Assembly (NCBI RefSeq): GCF_017948305.1
Contig: NZ_CP072842.1
Location: 102,001 to 166,000, forward strand
Origin: Faecalibacter bovis
GTDB taxonomy: Bacteria > Bacteroidota > Bacteroidia > Flavobacteriales > Weeksellaceae
Direction: 5' to 3'
Length of the DNA: 64,000 nucleotides
This document shows, piece by piece, positions 28,192-36,263 of the stretch. The position numbers were made by a program, and so were the translations under genes. Position 1 is the stretch's first letter; every line of letters starts with the position of its first letter. The notes beneath the pieces were generated by a model, which searched no databases, had not been told where the DNA came from, and saw nothing but the letters and a program-made list of their open reading frames with translations.

Positions 28192-28755
28192 TTATATAGT
28201 TTCGCTGATTTTTTTTATTGCTTCGATTAGAATTATTTTTTCTACCTCAGCAACCTTTCGCTGTAAATCAGCAACTTGATCTCCTTCTTCAATTTCGAAA
28301 GAACCTTGAGTAATAATTTCACCCTCGTCCACTCCTGCAGTCACATAATGTACTGTTGCTCCAGAAATTTTTTCACCAGCTTCTAACACAGCTTGATGAA
28401 CTTTAGCTCCGTACATACCTTTCCCACCAAATTTTGGTAATAAAGATGGATGAATATTAATCATTTTATTTCCCCATTTAGCAGTAAATTCAGGCGATAA
28501 AATAGTTAAGAATCCAGCTAAAACAATTAAATCGATTTCTTCATCAATTAAATTATGTTCAGCATCTTCAGAGAAAGTTTTACGATCTAAAACATAGGTT
28601 CTAATGTCTTTGTCTAATGATCTTTCGATCGCGTAACAATAACGGTCAGTCATTACCATAGAAATTTCTACGTTTTGCAAATAACCAGATTCTACCTCAT
28701 CGATTATATTTTGAAGATTTGTTCCGTTACCCGAAACAAATATTGCTATTTTCAT
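28192..28755 (-). CDS. purN: Phosphoribosylglycinamide formyltransferase
   Basis: Transfers formyl from 10-formyl-THF to GAR. The frame is open to 28788, but that ATG lies inside the -7 box CAAAGATA/TATCTTTG at 28786-28793. The ATG at 28755 (MKIAIFVSGNGTNLQNI) is therefore the start, giving 187 residues, the family length. The N-terminal phosphate loop is SGNGTNLQN. The catalytic core has INIHPSLLPKFGGKGMYG with the Asn-His pair, and the late catalytic Asp is in VTAGVDEGEII. It is the first gene of purN-purH-purD. Confidence 0.95.
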   Translation of the reverse strand: MKIAIFVSGNGTNLQNIIDEVESGYLQNVEISMVMTDRYCYAIERSLDKDIRTYVLDRKTFSEDAEHNLIDEEIDLIVLAGFLTILSPEFTAKWGNKMINIHPSLLPKFGGKGMYGAKVHQAVLEAGEKISGATVHYVTAGVDEGEIITQGSFEIEEGDQVADLQRKVAEVEKIILIEAIKKISETI

Positions 28756-28785
28756 TGTTTGTGTTTGTGTGTAATTTGTGTTTTG

Positions 28786-28793
28786 CAAAGATA
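28786..28793 (-). promoter_or_regulatory. -7 box of purN
   Basis: TATCTTTG on the minus strand. It sets the transcript start near 28780, excludes the upstream ATG at 28788, and leaves a CA-repeat leader of about 25 bases. Confidence 0.6.
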
Positions 28794-28863
28794 AGATTTT
28801 AGTTCTATCTAGCGATAATAATTTGATAGTGGAATTATTCTAATTTAGGCATTATAAAACAAA

Positions 28864-29136
28864 TTAACCAAAATGAAATTTTCTCATATTTAGTAAAAAA
28901 CATAAATTTTCGATTGGATATTTTAAACTTAAAACTGAATCAAAACTACAATTAGGGCAAGTTGCAGTTTCTTCCTTTCCATTACTTTCTTCTATCCAAT
29001 CAAAAATATCTTTTGTTTGTGAAACTTTAATACAATTAAAACATCCACAAATTTCGTATTTCAAAATTTCAGTTTTATTATTAATGCAACCTTTAAAAGA
29101 TATTTTTAAAAATTTATCTGTATAAACTTTTTTCAT
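28864..29136 (-). CDS. Hypothetical protein with four-cysteine cluster
   Basis: 90 residues, cytoplasmic. Two cysteine pairs, CGCFNC and CPNC, are about 30 residues apart, compatible with a zinc-ribbon fold. Between them lies DIFDWIEESNGKEETAT. The C-terminus PIENLCFLLNMRKFHFG is hydrophobic. I do not know this family by name. It sits between purN and the FKBP isomerase gene on the same strand. The small size leaves some doubt, but the Cys pattern and codon use support a real gene. Confidence 0.55.
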   Translation of the reverse strand: MKKVYTDKFLKISFKGCINNKTEILKYEICGCFNCIKVSQTKDIFDWIEESNGKEETATCPNCSFDSVLSLKYPIENLCFLLNMRKFHFG

Positions 29137-29151
29137 TTGGATAATATATGA

Positions 29152-29192
29152 ATAAAAAAAAAGCTATCCCGAATAAATCGAAATAGCTTTTA
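29152..29192 (-). terminator. Terminator of the FKBP isomerase gene
   Basis: AAAGCTATTTCG and CGGGATAGCTTT arms followed by a long T-run on the minus strand. Confidence 0.8.
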
Positions 29193-29210
29193 TGTGGATA
29201 AATACAAATC

Positions 29211-29711
29211 TTAGTGTGTCGCTGTACCGTCAACTCCGTGAGCATGACCGTGAGCTAATTCTTCTTCAGTTGCAGTACGTACGTTTAATACTTCTACTTC
29301 AAATTCTAAAGTTTTTCCAGCCATTGGTGCATTTAAATCTGCAATAACTGCTTCTTCTGTAACCTCAACAACAATTGCACGGAATTGGTTACCTGCATTA
29401 TCAGTTAAAGGTAAAACAGCTCCTACTGGAGGTAAACCAGATTCTTTGAACATTTCTAATGGTAATTGAGCGATAGCTTCTGGGTTACGTTCACCGTATC
29501 CTTCTGCTGGAGTAATTACGAATGATTTTTTGTCACCAGCAACTAATCCGTTTAATTCGTCTTCAAATTTTGGGATCATCATTCCAGCTCCAAATAAGAA
29601 AGTTAATGGCTCTTCTGCATTTGATTGTTCTACAAATACTTTTTCACCATTCGCTTCAATGGTATGTAAAGAGTAGTTTACAGAAACTACTGAGTTGTTT
29701 TCTATTGTCAT
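29211..29711 (-). CDS. FKBP-type peptidyl-prolyl isomerase, SlyD-like
   Basis: Cis-trans prolyl isomerase and chaperone of 166 residues. The FKBP part starts VVSVNYSLHTIEANGEKVF, with PLTFLFGAGMMIPKFEDELN leading into an insert-in-flap domain (ITPAEGYGERNPEAIAQLPLE) typical of SlyD. The catalytic half resumes at NAPMAGKTLEFEVEVLNV. The C-terminus AHGHAHGVDGTATH is short and His-containing, a reduced form of the metal-binding tail of E. coli SlyD. It is cytoplasmic (no signal peptide) and has its own terminator. Confidence 0.93.
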   Translation of the reverse strand: MTIENNSVVSVNYSLHTIEANGEKVFVEQSNAEEPLTFLFGAGMMIPKFEDELNGLVAGDKKSFVITPAEGYGERNPEAIAQLPLEMFKESGLPPVGAVLPLTDNAGNQFRAIVVEVTEEAVIADLNAPMAGKTLEFEVEVLNVRTATEEELAHGHAHGVDGTATH

Positions 29712-29839
29712 AATTTTATATTTTAGGATAATATCCTTCGATGTGAATATTCACAAAATGTAAATTTACAACAATTATTCCTTTCAGCAGTTTCACCAAT
29801 TTTGTCAGTTTTATTTATAATTTTCTGACAAAACGAATT

Positions 29840-31519
29840 TTAATCGATAAACAATAATGCTTTTTTGATGTCTTCGTAACTTATTTCACCATTCAAGTAA
29901 TCGTAGATAGGTTTTAAAACTTTATTTTCTTCAAATTCTATTTCAGAATAAGCTAATCGAACCATATCAATAATTTTATCTGAAGGTTTATATTGTGTAT
30001 AATCCAAATCAGGTTCAATTTCTTTAATTTTAGAAATATGATCGACAATAGCGGAAGAAGTTAATCCACGTTTTTCTGCAATTTCTTCTAAAGAAAGACC
30101 TTCTTTCACATATTCTAAAGTGATTTCTACTGTCGACTTTTTTTTGACCTTGTCAGAATTTTTATTCTTTTCTATGTTTTTAGCGATTTGCTTTTTGTCT
30201 AATGTTCCACCCGAATATCGAATAAAAGATGCCCAAGAATCTTGCAATTCCTTTTCATCTAATTTATCATCGATCATGTTTGACAACTCTTGAAATCTAC
30301 GATCAGCTTTCATCGCCAAGGCGTCAATTTCTAAAGCTGTTTGATTAAGACCATGAAGAGTTAATGAATTTAAATCACGTAAACGTGACAAAGCAACATA
30401 CCCTTGACCTTTTTCAAACGCTTTTGATAAATCGATAAACGCAGAATCTAACGTCATTCCTTGCGATTTATGAATGGTAATTGCCCAAGCCAAACGTAAA
30501 GGAACTTGTGTAAAAGATGCTAACGCTTTTCCGCCTTCGTCTTCAATGGCCCATGTTTCTGGTTTAGCAATATAAAATTCACCATCTAAAGATTTAATTA
30601 TTGGCTCGTCTTTATCCGTATAACCCGTAACATGCCCCAAAGTTCCATTCACAAAACCAACATCAAAATTGTTTCGAACAAACATCACTTTAGCTCCAAT
30701 TTTTAGTTCTAAGTTTTCTTCTGCTAAAACAGATTTCTTTAAAACTTCTACTAACGCTGGATTTCCTGCAACTTTCGCTTCAAAAACTTTTGTGGTAGAA
30801 TCTATGTTATATAATTGACCTTTGTTGATTCGATCCACATCTAAATTATGCGTGTATAAACGAGTTTGAGAATCAATTTCGTCTGGAAAATATTCAATTC
30901 TCGATTCTAATAATTGAATAGTTCGATCAGAAATAACACCTGAACGAATTTCATTCAAAATACCATTTAATTCATTATTCGTTTGACGATATTGTTCCGT
31001 TAAATAACAAATATGAACTTTTGATTGTACCCAAGCATCAGACATGAAACAAAATTTGTCACGAGATTCTTCCCATTCTTCCCCGATTGGAGGTAACTGA
31101 AAAAAATCTCCCGAAAAAATCACTTGAATTCCACCAAAAGGTTCATCATTTTGTTTAAAGAATTTCAACACATAATCTACGGCATCCAATTGATTGCGAT
31201 GTAACATAGAAATTTCGTCAATAATCAAAACTTTTACTTTGTCCATCTTATCTCTGAAATATTTTTTGTCACGAAGTGATGCTAAATATCGATCTGAGAC
31301 ATAATCTTTAATTCCGATACCAGCCCATGAATGAATCGTTTGCCCGTTCATGTGCGTAGCAGCAATACCAGTAGAAGCAGTTGTAGCAACAGCAATACCA
31401 TGTTGTTTTAAATATTTAATGTATTGATTTAAAACATATGTTTTTCCGGCACCAGCTGAACCTGTTAAAAATACATTTCGACCAGATTTTAAGATTGCTA
31501 AAGCCTTTGATTGTTGCAT
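29840..31519 (-). CDS. PIF1-like superfamily 1B DNA helicase
   Basis: ATP-dependent DNA helicase of 559 residues. Motif I is FLTGSAGAGKTYVLNQYI, motif Ia TTASTGIAATHMNGQTIHSW, motif II LIIDEISMLHRNQL and motif III QVIFSGDFFQLPP. A UvrD-like C-terminal part carries LRLAWAITIHKSQGMTLDS and GYVALSRLRDLNSLTL. The last 130 residues hold a helix-turn-helix domain (SLEEIAEKRGLTSSAIVDHI). PIF1 enzymes unwind DNA 5'-3' and resolve structured DNA such as G-quadruplexes. This form with a C-terminal HTH is common in Bacteroidota. It is monocistronic. Confidence 0.9.
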   Translation of the reverse strand: MQQSKALAILKSGRNVFLTGSAGAGKTYVLNQYIKYLKQHGIAVATTASTGIAATHMNGQTIHSWAGIGIKDYVSDRYLASLRDKKYFRDKMDKVKVLIIDEISMLHRNQLDAVDYVLKFFKQNDEPFGGIQVIFSGDFFQLPPIGEEWEESRDKFCFMSDAWVQSKVHICYLTEQYRQTNNELNGILNEIRSGVISDRTIQLLESRIEYFPDEIDSQTRLYTHNLDVDRINKGQLYNIDSTTKVFEAKVAGNPALVEVLKKSVLAEENLELKIGAKVMFVRNNFDVGFVNGTLGHVTGYTDKDEPIIKSLDGEFYIAKPETWAIEDEGGKALASFTQVPLRLAWAITIHKSQGMTLDSAFIDLSKAFEKGQGYVALSRLRDLNSLTLHGLNQTALEIDALAMKADRRFQELSNMIDDKLDEKELQDSWASFIRYSGGTLDKKQIAKNIEKNKNSDKVKKKSTVEITLEYVKEGLSLEEIAEKRGLTSSAIVDHISKIKEIEPDLDYTQYKPSDKIIDMVRLAYSEIEFEENKVLKPIYDYLNGEISYEDIKKALLFID

Positions 31520-31642
31520 AATTAATCGCGTGAATTTATTGAATTGAATATAAAATGCGAAGATAAGGAATTCTAATATTGGAGTTGAATGAATTTATTT
31601 AATAAATAATTAATCATTAGATTTACACAACAATACATCGAT

Positions 31643-34600
31643 ATGAAATTTAAATTATACTTAACTTTAATCTTCTTTTTTCAAATTTTATTTACAAATG
31701 CACAATGTTTTGAGTGTATAAAAACACAAGGAACTTTCTTTGATGATCATATATTAGGTTTAGAAAAAACAAGTAATGGATTTGTAAGTAGTACTACAGG
31801 AAATGGTAGGAAAATGACTTATTATGATAATAACTGTAATTTAATTTGGGAAAAAAATTACAACCAAGATGAAACTTTTCCTTACAATGATATAAAAACT
31901 GATCGAGAGAATAATATTTATACTTTTGAATATAATGCTTCAACCATAACACCACTAAAAAATATTACAAAATATGATCAAAATGGACAACAACAATGGG
32001 AAATAATTTTTGCTAATGGATATAATAGATCTTTACCCAACTTTTCGAATACATATTTATTAAACTTTCATGTCACGGCAAACAAAGTATACATTATCGG
32101 ATATTTCACACAAGGATTAATAATAAATGAAGAGGTTATTTATGATTTTAGTGACACAGATAATCATACAAATGAAAATTATTTTATAAGTGAATTTGAT
32201 TTAAATGGGACTTATCTCTCTTCAAAAATAATTTCTAGAACTGATGGAAGATATATTCAAAGTATTGTTGATCCCGATAACAATCTATATTTATTAAAAT
32301 TTAAATATTCAAATCTTGAAATTGAAAAATATGATCCAAATATAAATCTGATTTATCGTAAAGTTATTAGTAGAATTTCTGCCGATAATAATATTTATAG
32401 TACTGTTCCAGTAAAAATGTATTTTTCTAAATTAACAAATAAAATATTAGTACTCTCCTATAGCTCTAACTCATTAAGTTATATCGGAGATCATCTTATA
32501 GACTATAGTGAAACTAACTTTTCTAATAGACATTTACTTTTTGATATAAATCCTACAAATGGCGAAGTAGTAAACTATAAAAAATTAGATTTTATACCTA
32601 GTAGTGTTTATCCTGTACCTACAATAGATGCTATTCCTCATGAAAATTATTTTGATTACACTGAAAGTGATCAAAGTGCATATATCATAACAAGATTTGA
32701 TAAAGATATTCATTTAAATGGAGAAATTATTAAACCTAAACGTAATTTAGAATTAACGCCTAACGACTATAATATTATTCTATTTAAATTAAATCCATCT
32801 AACCTAGATTTAACCTTCAAATTAGCAACAAATACTGGACCTCCTGAAGAATTACGAAGACGCGATTTTGGAAAATTTATACGTATTCTGGATGAAGAAA
32901 ATCTTATAATCGCAGGAACTTTCGAAAGTAAAAATTTCATTCTAAATAATATTCCAATTACTAATGAATACAAATATGATTTATTTATTTACAAATATAA
33001 TTTAAATAATCAACCCAATAATATTGCTCTTAATTTTGAAAACACATGTTTAGGTAATCCAACAAATTTTAGTATCGATGGTAATTTTGACTCAGTTGTT
33101 TGGAATTTTGGTGATGGAACTACTTCAACTGAAACTAATCCAAATCATCAATACAATAATGCTGGGACCTATGATGTAACAGCATTAATCACTTGTAATA
33201 ATGAGACAAGAGAATTTACGAAAGAAATTACAATTACCAATACAATCGTTTTATCACAGGTTGACCCTCTAGAAGTATGCGAAGAAGTAAGTTCTACAGG
33301 AATTGGAAAGTTTAATACACTGAATATTCCTTCTCAACTTCTTGAAAATAGAGGCGGAATCGAATTTAAGTTTTATACAACTCAAAATATTGAAATTCCA
33401 AACTTCATTTCAGAGAGTTATCAAAATACTCAACCTTATAATGAAAGAATTATTGTAAAAGCTTATTATAACAACAATCCTAATTGTATATCATCTAGTG
33501 AAATTCAACTTAATGTAACAGCTAAAACTCCTGATCCAATTATTAGAGAAAGTTTAGTTTTCTGCGCTCCAAATTTGAAACAATTTAACGAAATTGCTAT
33601 TGAAGGAGAAAATTTAAAATTTTATAATGAATTTAATCAATTGATTAATCCTTCTGAAATTATTTCATCTGGATTGTATTATGTTACAGCTTCAGAAAAT
33701 GATAAATGCGAAAGCAACAAAGTCGAATTGAATATTGAAATTCAGCAAACAGAGGCTCCGATAATAAATTCAAGTCAATCATTTTGTGCAGATTTAAATC
33801 CTACAATAGCTAACTTAAATTCAAATGGATTCGAAATAAAATGGTACGATTCTGTTAATTCAACCAACCCTTTAAATCCTGATGTATTATTAATTAATGG
33901 TAAAACTTATTATGCAAGCCATATCAATAACAACTGTGAAAGTGTAAATAGAAGTTTAGTAACTGTAGAATTACTAAATCACACAATAATTGATTCATCT
34001 GCCATAGAAATTTGCAAAGACGAAAACACATTTGGAGAATTTAACTTAACTAACAAAGCCAATGAATTGGCACAAATTTATCAAGTAAATTCTTCACAAA
34101 TTGTATTTTACGAAACCTTACAAGATGCGTTAGAAAATTTAAATGGAATTGGCTTAAATTATCGCAATACAAATCAGACAAGTGAAATTTTTGCGACGAT
34201 TATTAGTTCTGAAGCTTGTAAAACATTTTATAAAATTCCTTTAATAGAAAGTATCAATCCGATTATACAATTATCAGAAAAATATTTTAAATGTAAAGAT
34301 GATAGTTATTCAATAACTCTTGATGGAAATTATGATTCAATTGAATGGAGTAATGGTTCAACAAGTCAAACAACAGAATTCACTCATCCTGGAACCTATC
34401 ATGTAACAATTACCAACGGAAATTGTAGTATTACTAAATCTTTTGAAATTGAAAATTACCCTGATTTACTATTTGAATATACTTATGATGGCACTAATGT
34501 AACTTTTCAATTTTTAAATGATTTAAACACTAAAGTAAGTTTGGATCAAAATAATTGGTCTAATCAAATATTCCAATTAGAACCTGGATTGTATACCTTT

Positions 34601-34912
34601 TATTTTAAATCAAATAATGGATGTATTGAAGAACATTCTATCTATTTATACAAAGACATTCCAACTTTTATTTCACCAAATGGTGATGGTATAAATGATG
34701 AATGGAATATTTCTTACGTAAAAGATTTAAAAGCAGTTACAATCATTGATCGATTTGGGAAGCAAATTTTTCACAAAACTAAAAACGAGCAACCTATTAA
34801 GTGGAATGGAAAATTTAATGGAAAAACATTACCTTCTGCCAGTTATTGGTACACCATTAATTTAGAAGATGGTAAAATAATTGAAGGATATATTTTAATC
34901 AAAAATAAATAA
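31643..34912 (+). CDS. T9SS type B sorting domain surface protein with PKD domain
   Basis: 1089 residues with a signal peptide (YLTLIFFFQILFTNA, cut before QC). The N-terminal 450 residues look like a beta-propeller-type region with repeated aromatic strands (NLIWEKNYN, GQQQWEIIF). A PKD domain follows (SVVWNFGDGTTSTETNPNHQ, about 482-530). Ig-like modules with scattered Cys come next. The C-terminal 80 residues are the gliding-motility-type (CHU_C, type B) sorting domain starting FISPNGDGINDEWNI and including VTIIDRFGKQIF. It is therefore exported by type IX secretion and shown on the surface. The ligand is unknown. It is followed after 1 base by a zinc-ribbon gene. Confidence 0.9.
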   Translation: MKFKLYLTLIFFFQILFTNAQCFECIKTQGTFFDDHILGLEKTSNGFVSSTTGNGRKMTYYDNNCNLIWEKNYNQDETFPYNDIKTDRENNIYTFEYNASTITPLKNITKYDQNGQQQWEIIFANGYNRSLPNFSNTYLLNFHVTANKVYIIGYFTQGLIINEEVIYDFSDTDNHTNENYFISEFDLNGTYLSSKIISRTDGRYIQSIVDPDNNLYLLKFKYSNLEIEKYDPNINLIYRKVISRISADNNIYSTVPVKMYFSKLTNKILVLSYSSNSLSYIGDHLIDYSETNFSNRHLLFDINPTNGEVVNYKKLDFIPSSVYPVPTIDAIPHENYFDYTESDQSAYIITRFDKDIHLNGEIIKPKRNLELTPNDYNIILFKLNPSNLDLTFKLATNTGPPEELRRRDFGKFIRILDEENLIIAGTFESKNFILNNIPITNEYKYDLFIYKYNLNNQPNNIALNFENTCLGNPTNFSIDGNFDSVVWNFGDGTTSTETNPNHQYNNAGTYDVTALITCNNETREFTKEITITNTIVLSQVDPLEVCEEVSSTGIGKFNTLNIPSQLLENRGGIEFKFYTTQNIEIPNFISESYQNTQPYNERIIVKAYYNNNPNCISSSEIQLNVTAKTPDPIIRESLVFCAPNLKQFNEIAIEGENLKFYNEFNQLINPSEIISSGLYYVTASENDKCESNKVELNIEIQQTEAPIINSSQSFCADLNPTIANLNSNGFEIKWYDSVNSTNPLNPDVLLINGKTYYASHINNNCESVNRSLVTVELLNHTIIDSSAIEICKDENTFGEFNLTNKANELAQIYQVNSSQIVFYETLQDALENLNGIGLNYRNTNQTSEIFATIISSEACKTFYKIPLIESINPIIQLSEKYFKCKDDSYSITLDGNYDSIEWSNGSTSQTTEFTHPGTYHVTITNGNCSITKSFEIENYPDLLFEYTYDGTNVTFQFLNDLNTKVSLDQNNWSNQIFQLEPGLYTFYFKSNNGCIEEHSIYLYKDIPTFISPNGDGINDEWNISYVKDLKAVTIIDRFGKQIFHKTKNEQPIKWNGKFNGKTLPSASYWYTINLEDGKIIEGYILIKNK

Positions 34913-34913
34913 T

Positions 34914-35147
34914 ATGATTTTTATCGGAGGTATTACGGAACGAAGTAAAACAATTGAAGAGGGATTTTTTCAATGTCCAATTTGTCAACAACAAAGTCAA
35001 TTTATCCATCGAGAATTTCGTAACTATATTTCACTTTTCTTCATTCCAATTATTCCAATCAATAAAACAGGAGAAAACATTACATGCAAATATTGTAAAA
35101 CAAATATGCCCGTAAGCGTATTAGAGCAAAACAAAAAAGCCGGATAA
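34914..35147 (+). CDS. Small zinc-ribbon protein
   Basis: 77 residues with two Cys pairs, CPICQQQ and CKYCKTN, 41 residues apart. A hydrophobic middle (FISLFFIPIIPI-like, positions about 38-50) is typical of zinc-ribbon proteins of the zf-ribbon 15 kind. The ATG is 1 base after the stop of the T9SS gene, so it is translated from the same mRNA. A functional link between the two is not obvious. The stop codon lies within the terminator stem. Confidence 0.75.
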   Translation: MIFIGGITERSKTIEEGFFQCPICQQQSQFIHREFRNYISLFFIPIIPINKTGENITCKYCKTNMPVSVLEQNKKAG

Positions 35148-35172
35148 GAATTAACTTATCCGACTTTTTTAA
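35134..35172. terminator. Bidirectional terminator
   Basis: AGCCGGATAAG-aattaa-CTTATCCG followed by CTTTTTT and preceded by A6. It overlaps the end of the zinc-ribbon gene and also serves purM. Confidence 0.85.
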
Positions 35173-35185
35173 ACTATTTAATCTA

Positions 35186-36178
35186 CTATTTCAATATAAT
35201 CTTGTCAGAACCTTCTTGGATTTCTCCAATCACGGCACTTCCATCAATAATATTCATTACTTTGTCAGCATCAGTTTGGTCTACAATTACAACCATACCA
35301 ACACCCATGTTGAATGTTCCAAACATCTCGTCTTCTGCGATGTTTCCACGTTTTGCTAATTCTTGCATTACAGTTGGAACATTAATTTTATTTTTTTCAA
35401 TTACAGCACATAAACCATCGTTAATGATACGCGGAACATTTTCGATTAATCCACCACCTGTAATATGAGCAATTCCAGTCATTTCAATCCCAGCATCTTT
35501 AATCGCAAAAATGTCATTTTGATATAATTTTGTTGGAACTAATAACGTTTCAAATAAAGGTTTACCTTCAAATTCTTCGTTAAAGTCTGGGAAGATTTTA
35601 CGTACTAATGAAAATCCATTCGAATGGAATCCACTTGATGGTAACGCAACGATAACTTGTCCTGCTTTGATTTTAGAACCATCGATAATTTCATCGCGTT
35701 CTACTACTCCTACACAAAAACCTGCCACATCATAGTCACCTACTTTGTACATTCCTGGCATTTCTGCAGTTTCGCCACCGATTAAAGCTGTACCTGTTTC
35801 TTTACAAGCAGTAGCAATTCCTCCAACAATTTCAGCAGCAATATCAGAATCTAACTTTCCACACGCTAAGTAATCTAAGAAGAATAATGGTTTTGCACCG
35901 TGACATAAAATATCGTTGGCACACATGGCAAAACAATCAATCCCAACTGTATCATAAACTTTAGAATCTAAAGCGACTCTTAATTTCGTTCCTACACCAT
36001 CTGTTCCCGAAACTAAAACTGGATTTTTGTATCCACCTAATTGGTAGAATGCACCAAAACTTCCGATTCCGTTTAAAACATTTTCATTATGCGTTTCAGA
36101 AACTGCTTTTTTAATTTTCGATACTGTTTGGTATCCTTCTTCCTTGTCTACCCCAGCTTGTTTATATGTGTTGCTCAT
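35186..36178 (-). CDS. purM: Phosphoribosylformylglycinamidine cyclo-ligase
   Basis: AIR synthetase, the fifth step of purine synthesis, 330 residues. It shows the N-terminal YKQAGVDKEEGYQTV and the ATP-binding segments SGTDGVGTKLRVA, DCFAMCANDILCHGAKPLFF and ALIGGETAEMPGMY. The C-terminal domain has LPSSGFHSNGFSLVRKI and AHITGGGLIENVPR. It lies 85 bases after purF with an intervening 12-bp inverted repeat, and is the last gene of the purC-purF-purM block. Confidence 0.97.
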   Translation of the reverse strand: MSNTYKQAGVDKEEGYQTVSKIKKAVSETHNENVLNGIGSFGAFYQLGGYKNPVLVSGTDGVGTKLRVALDSKVYDTVGIDCFAMCANDILCHGAKPLFFLDYLACGKLDSDIAAEIVGGIATACKETGTALIGGETAEMPGMYKVGDYDVAGFCVGVVERDEIIDGSKIKAGQVIVALPSSGFHSNGFSLVRKIFPDFNEEFEGKPLFETLLVPTKLYQNDIFAIKDAGIEMTGIAHITGGGLIENVPRIINDGLCAVIEKNKINVPTVMQELAKRGNIAEDEMFGTFNMGVGMVVIVDQTDADKVMNIIDGSAVIGEIQEGSDKIILK

Positions 36179-36194
36179 TTTTTTGTTGTATTAG

Positions 36195-36233
36195 TGTAAA
36201 ATGTATGATGTATTAATATTTATACATTTTACA
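36195..36233 (-). repeat. Inverted repeat between purF and purM
   Basis: TGTAAAATGTAT and ATACATTTTACA are perfect 12-base arms around a 15-base AT loop. It lacks a T-run, so it is not a standard terminator. It may protect the upstream mRNA or bind a regulator. A third TACATTTTACA-like copy lies just beyond it at 36244. Confidence 0.55.
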
Positions 36234-36263
36234 TTAGACTTTTTACATTTTACAATTTTCAAT

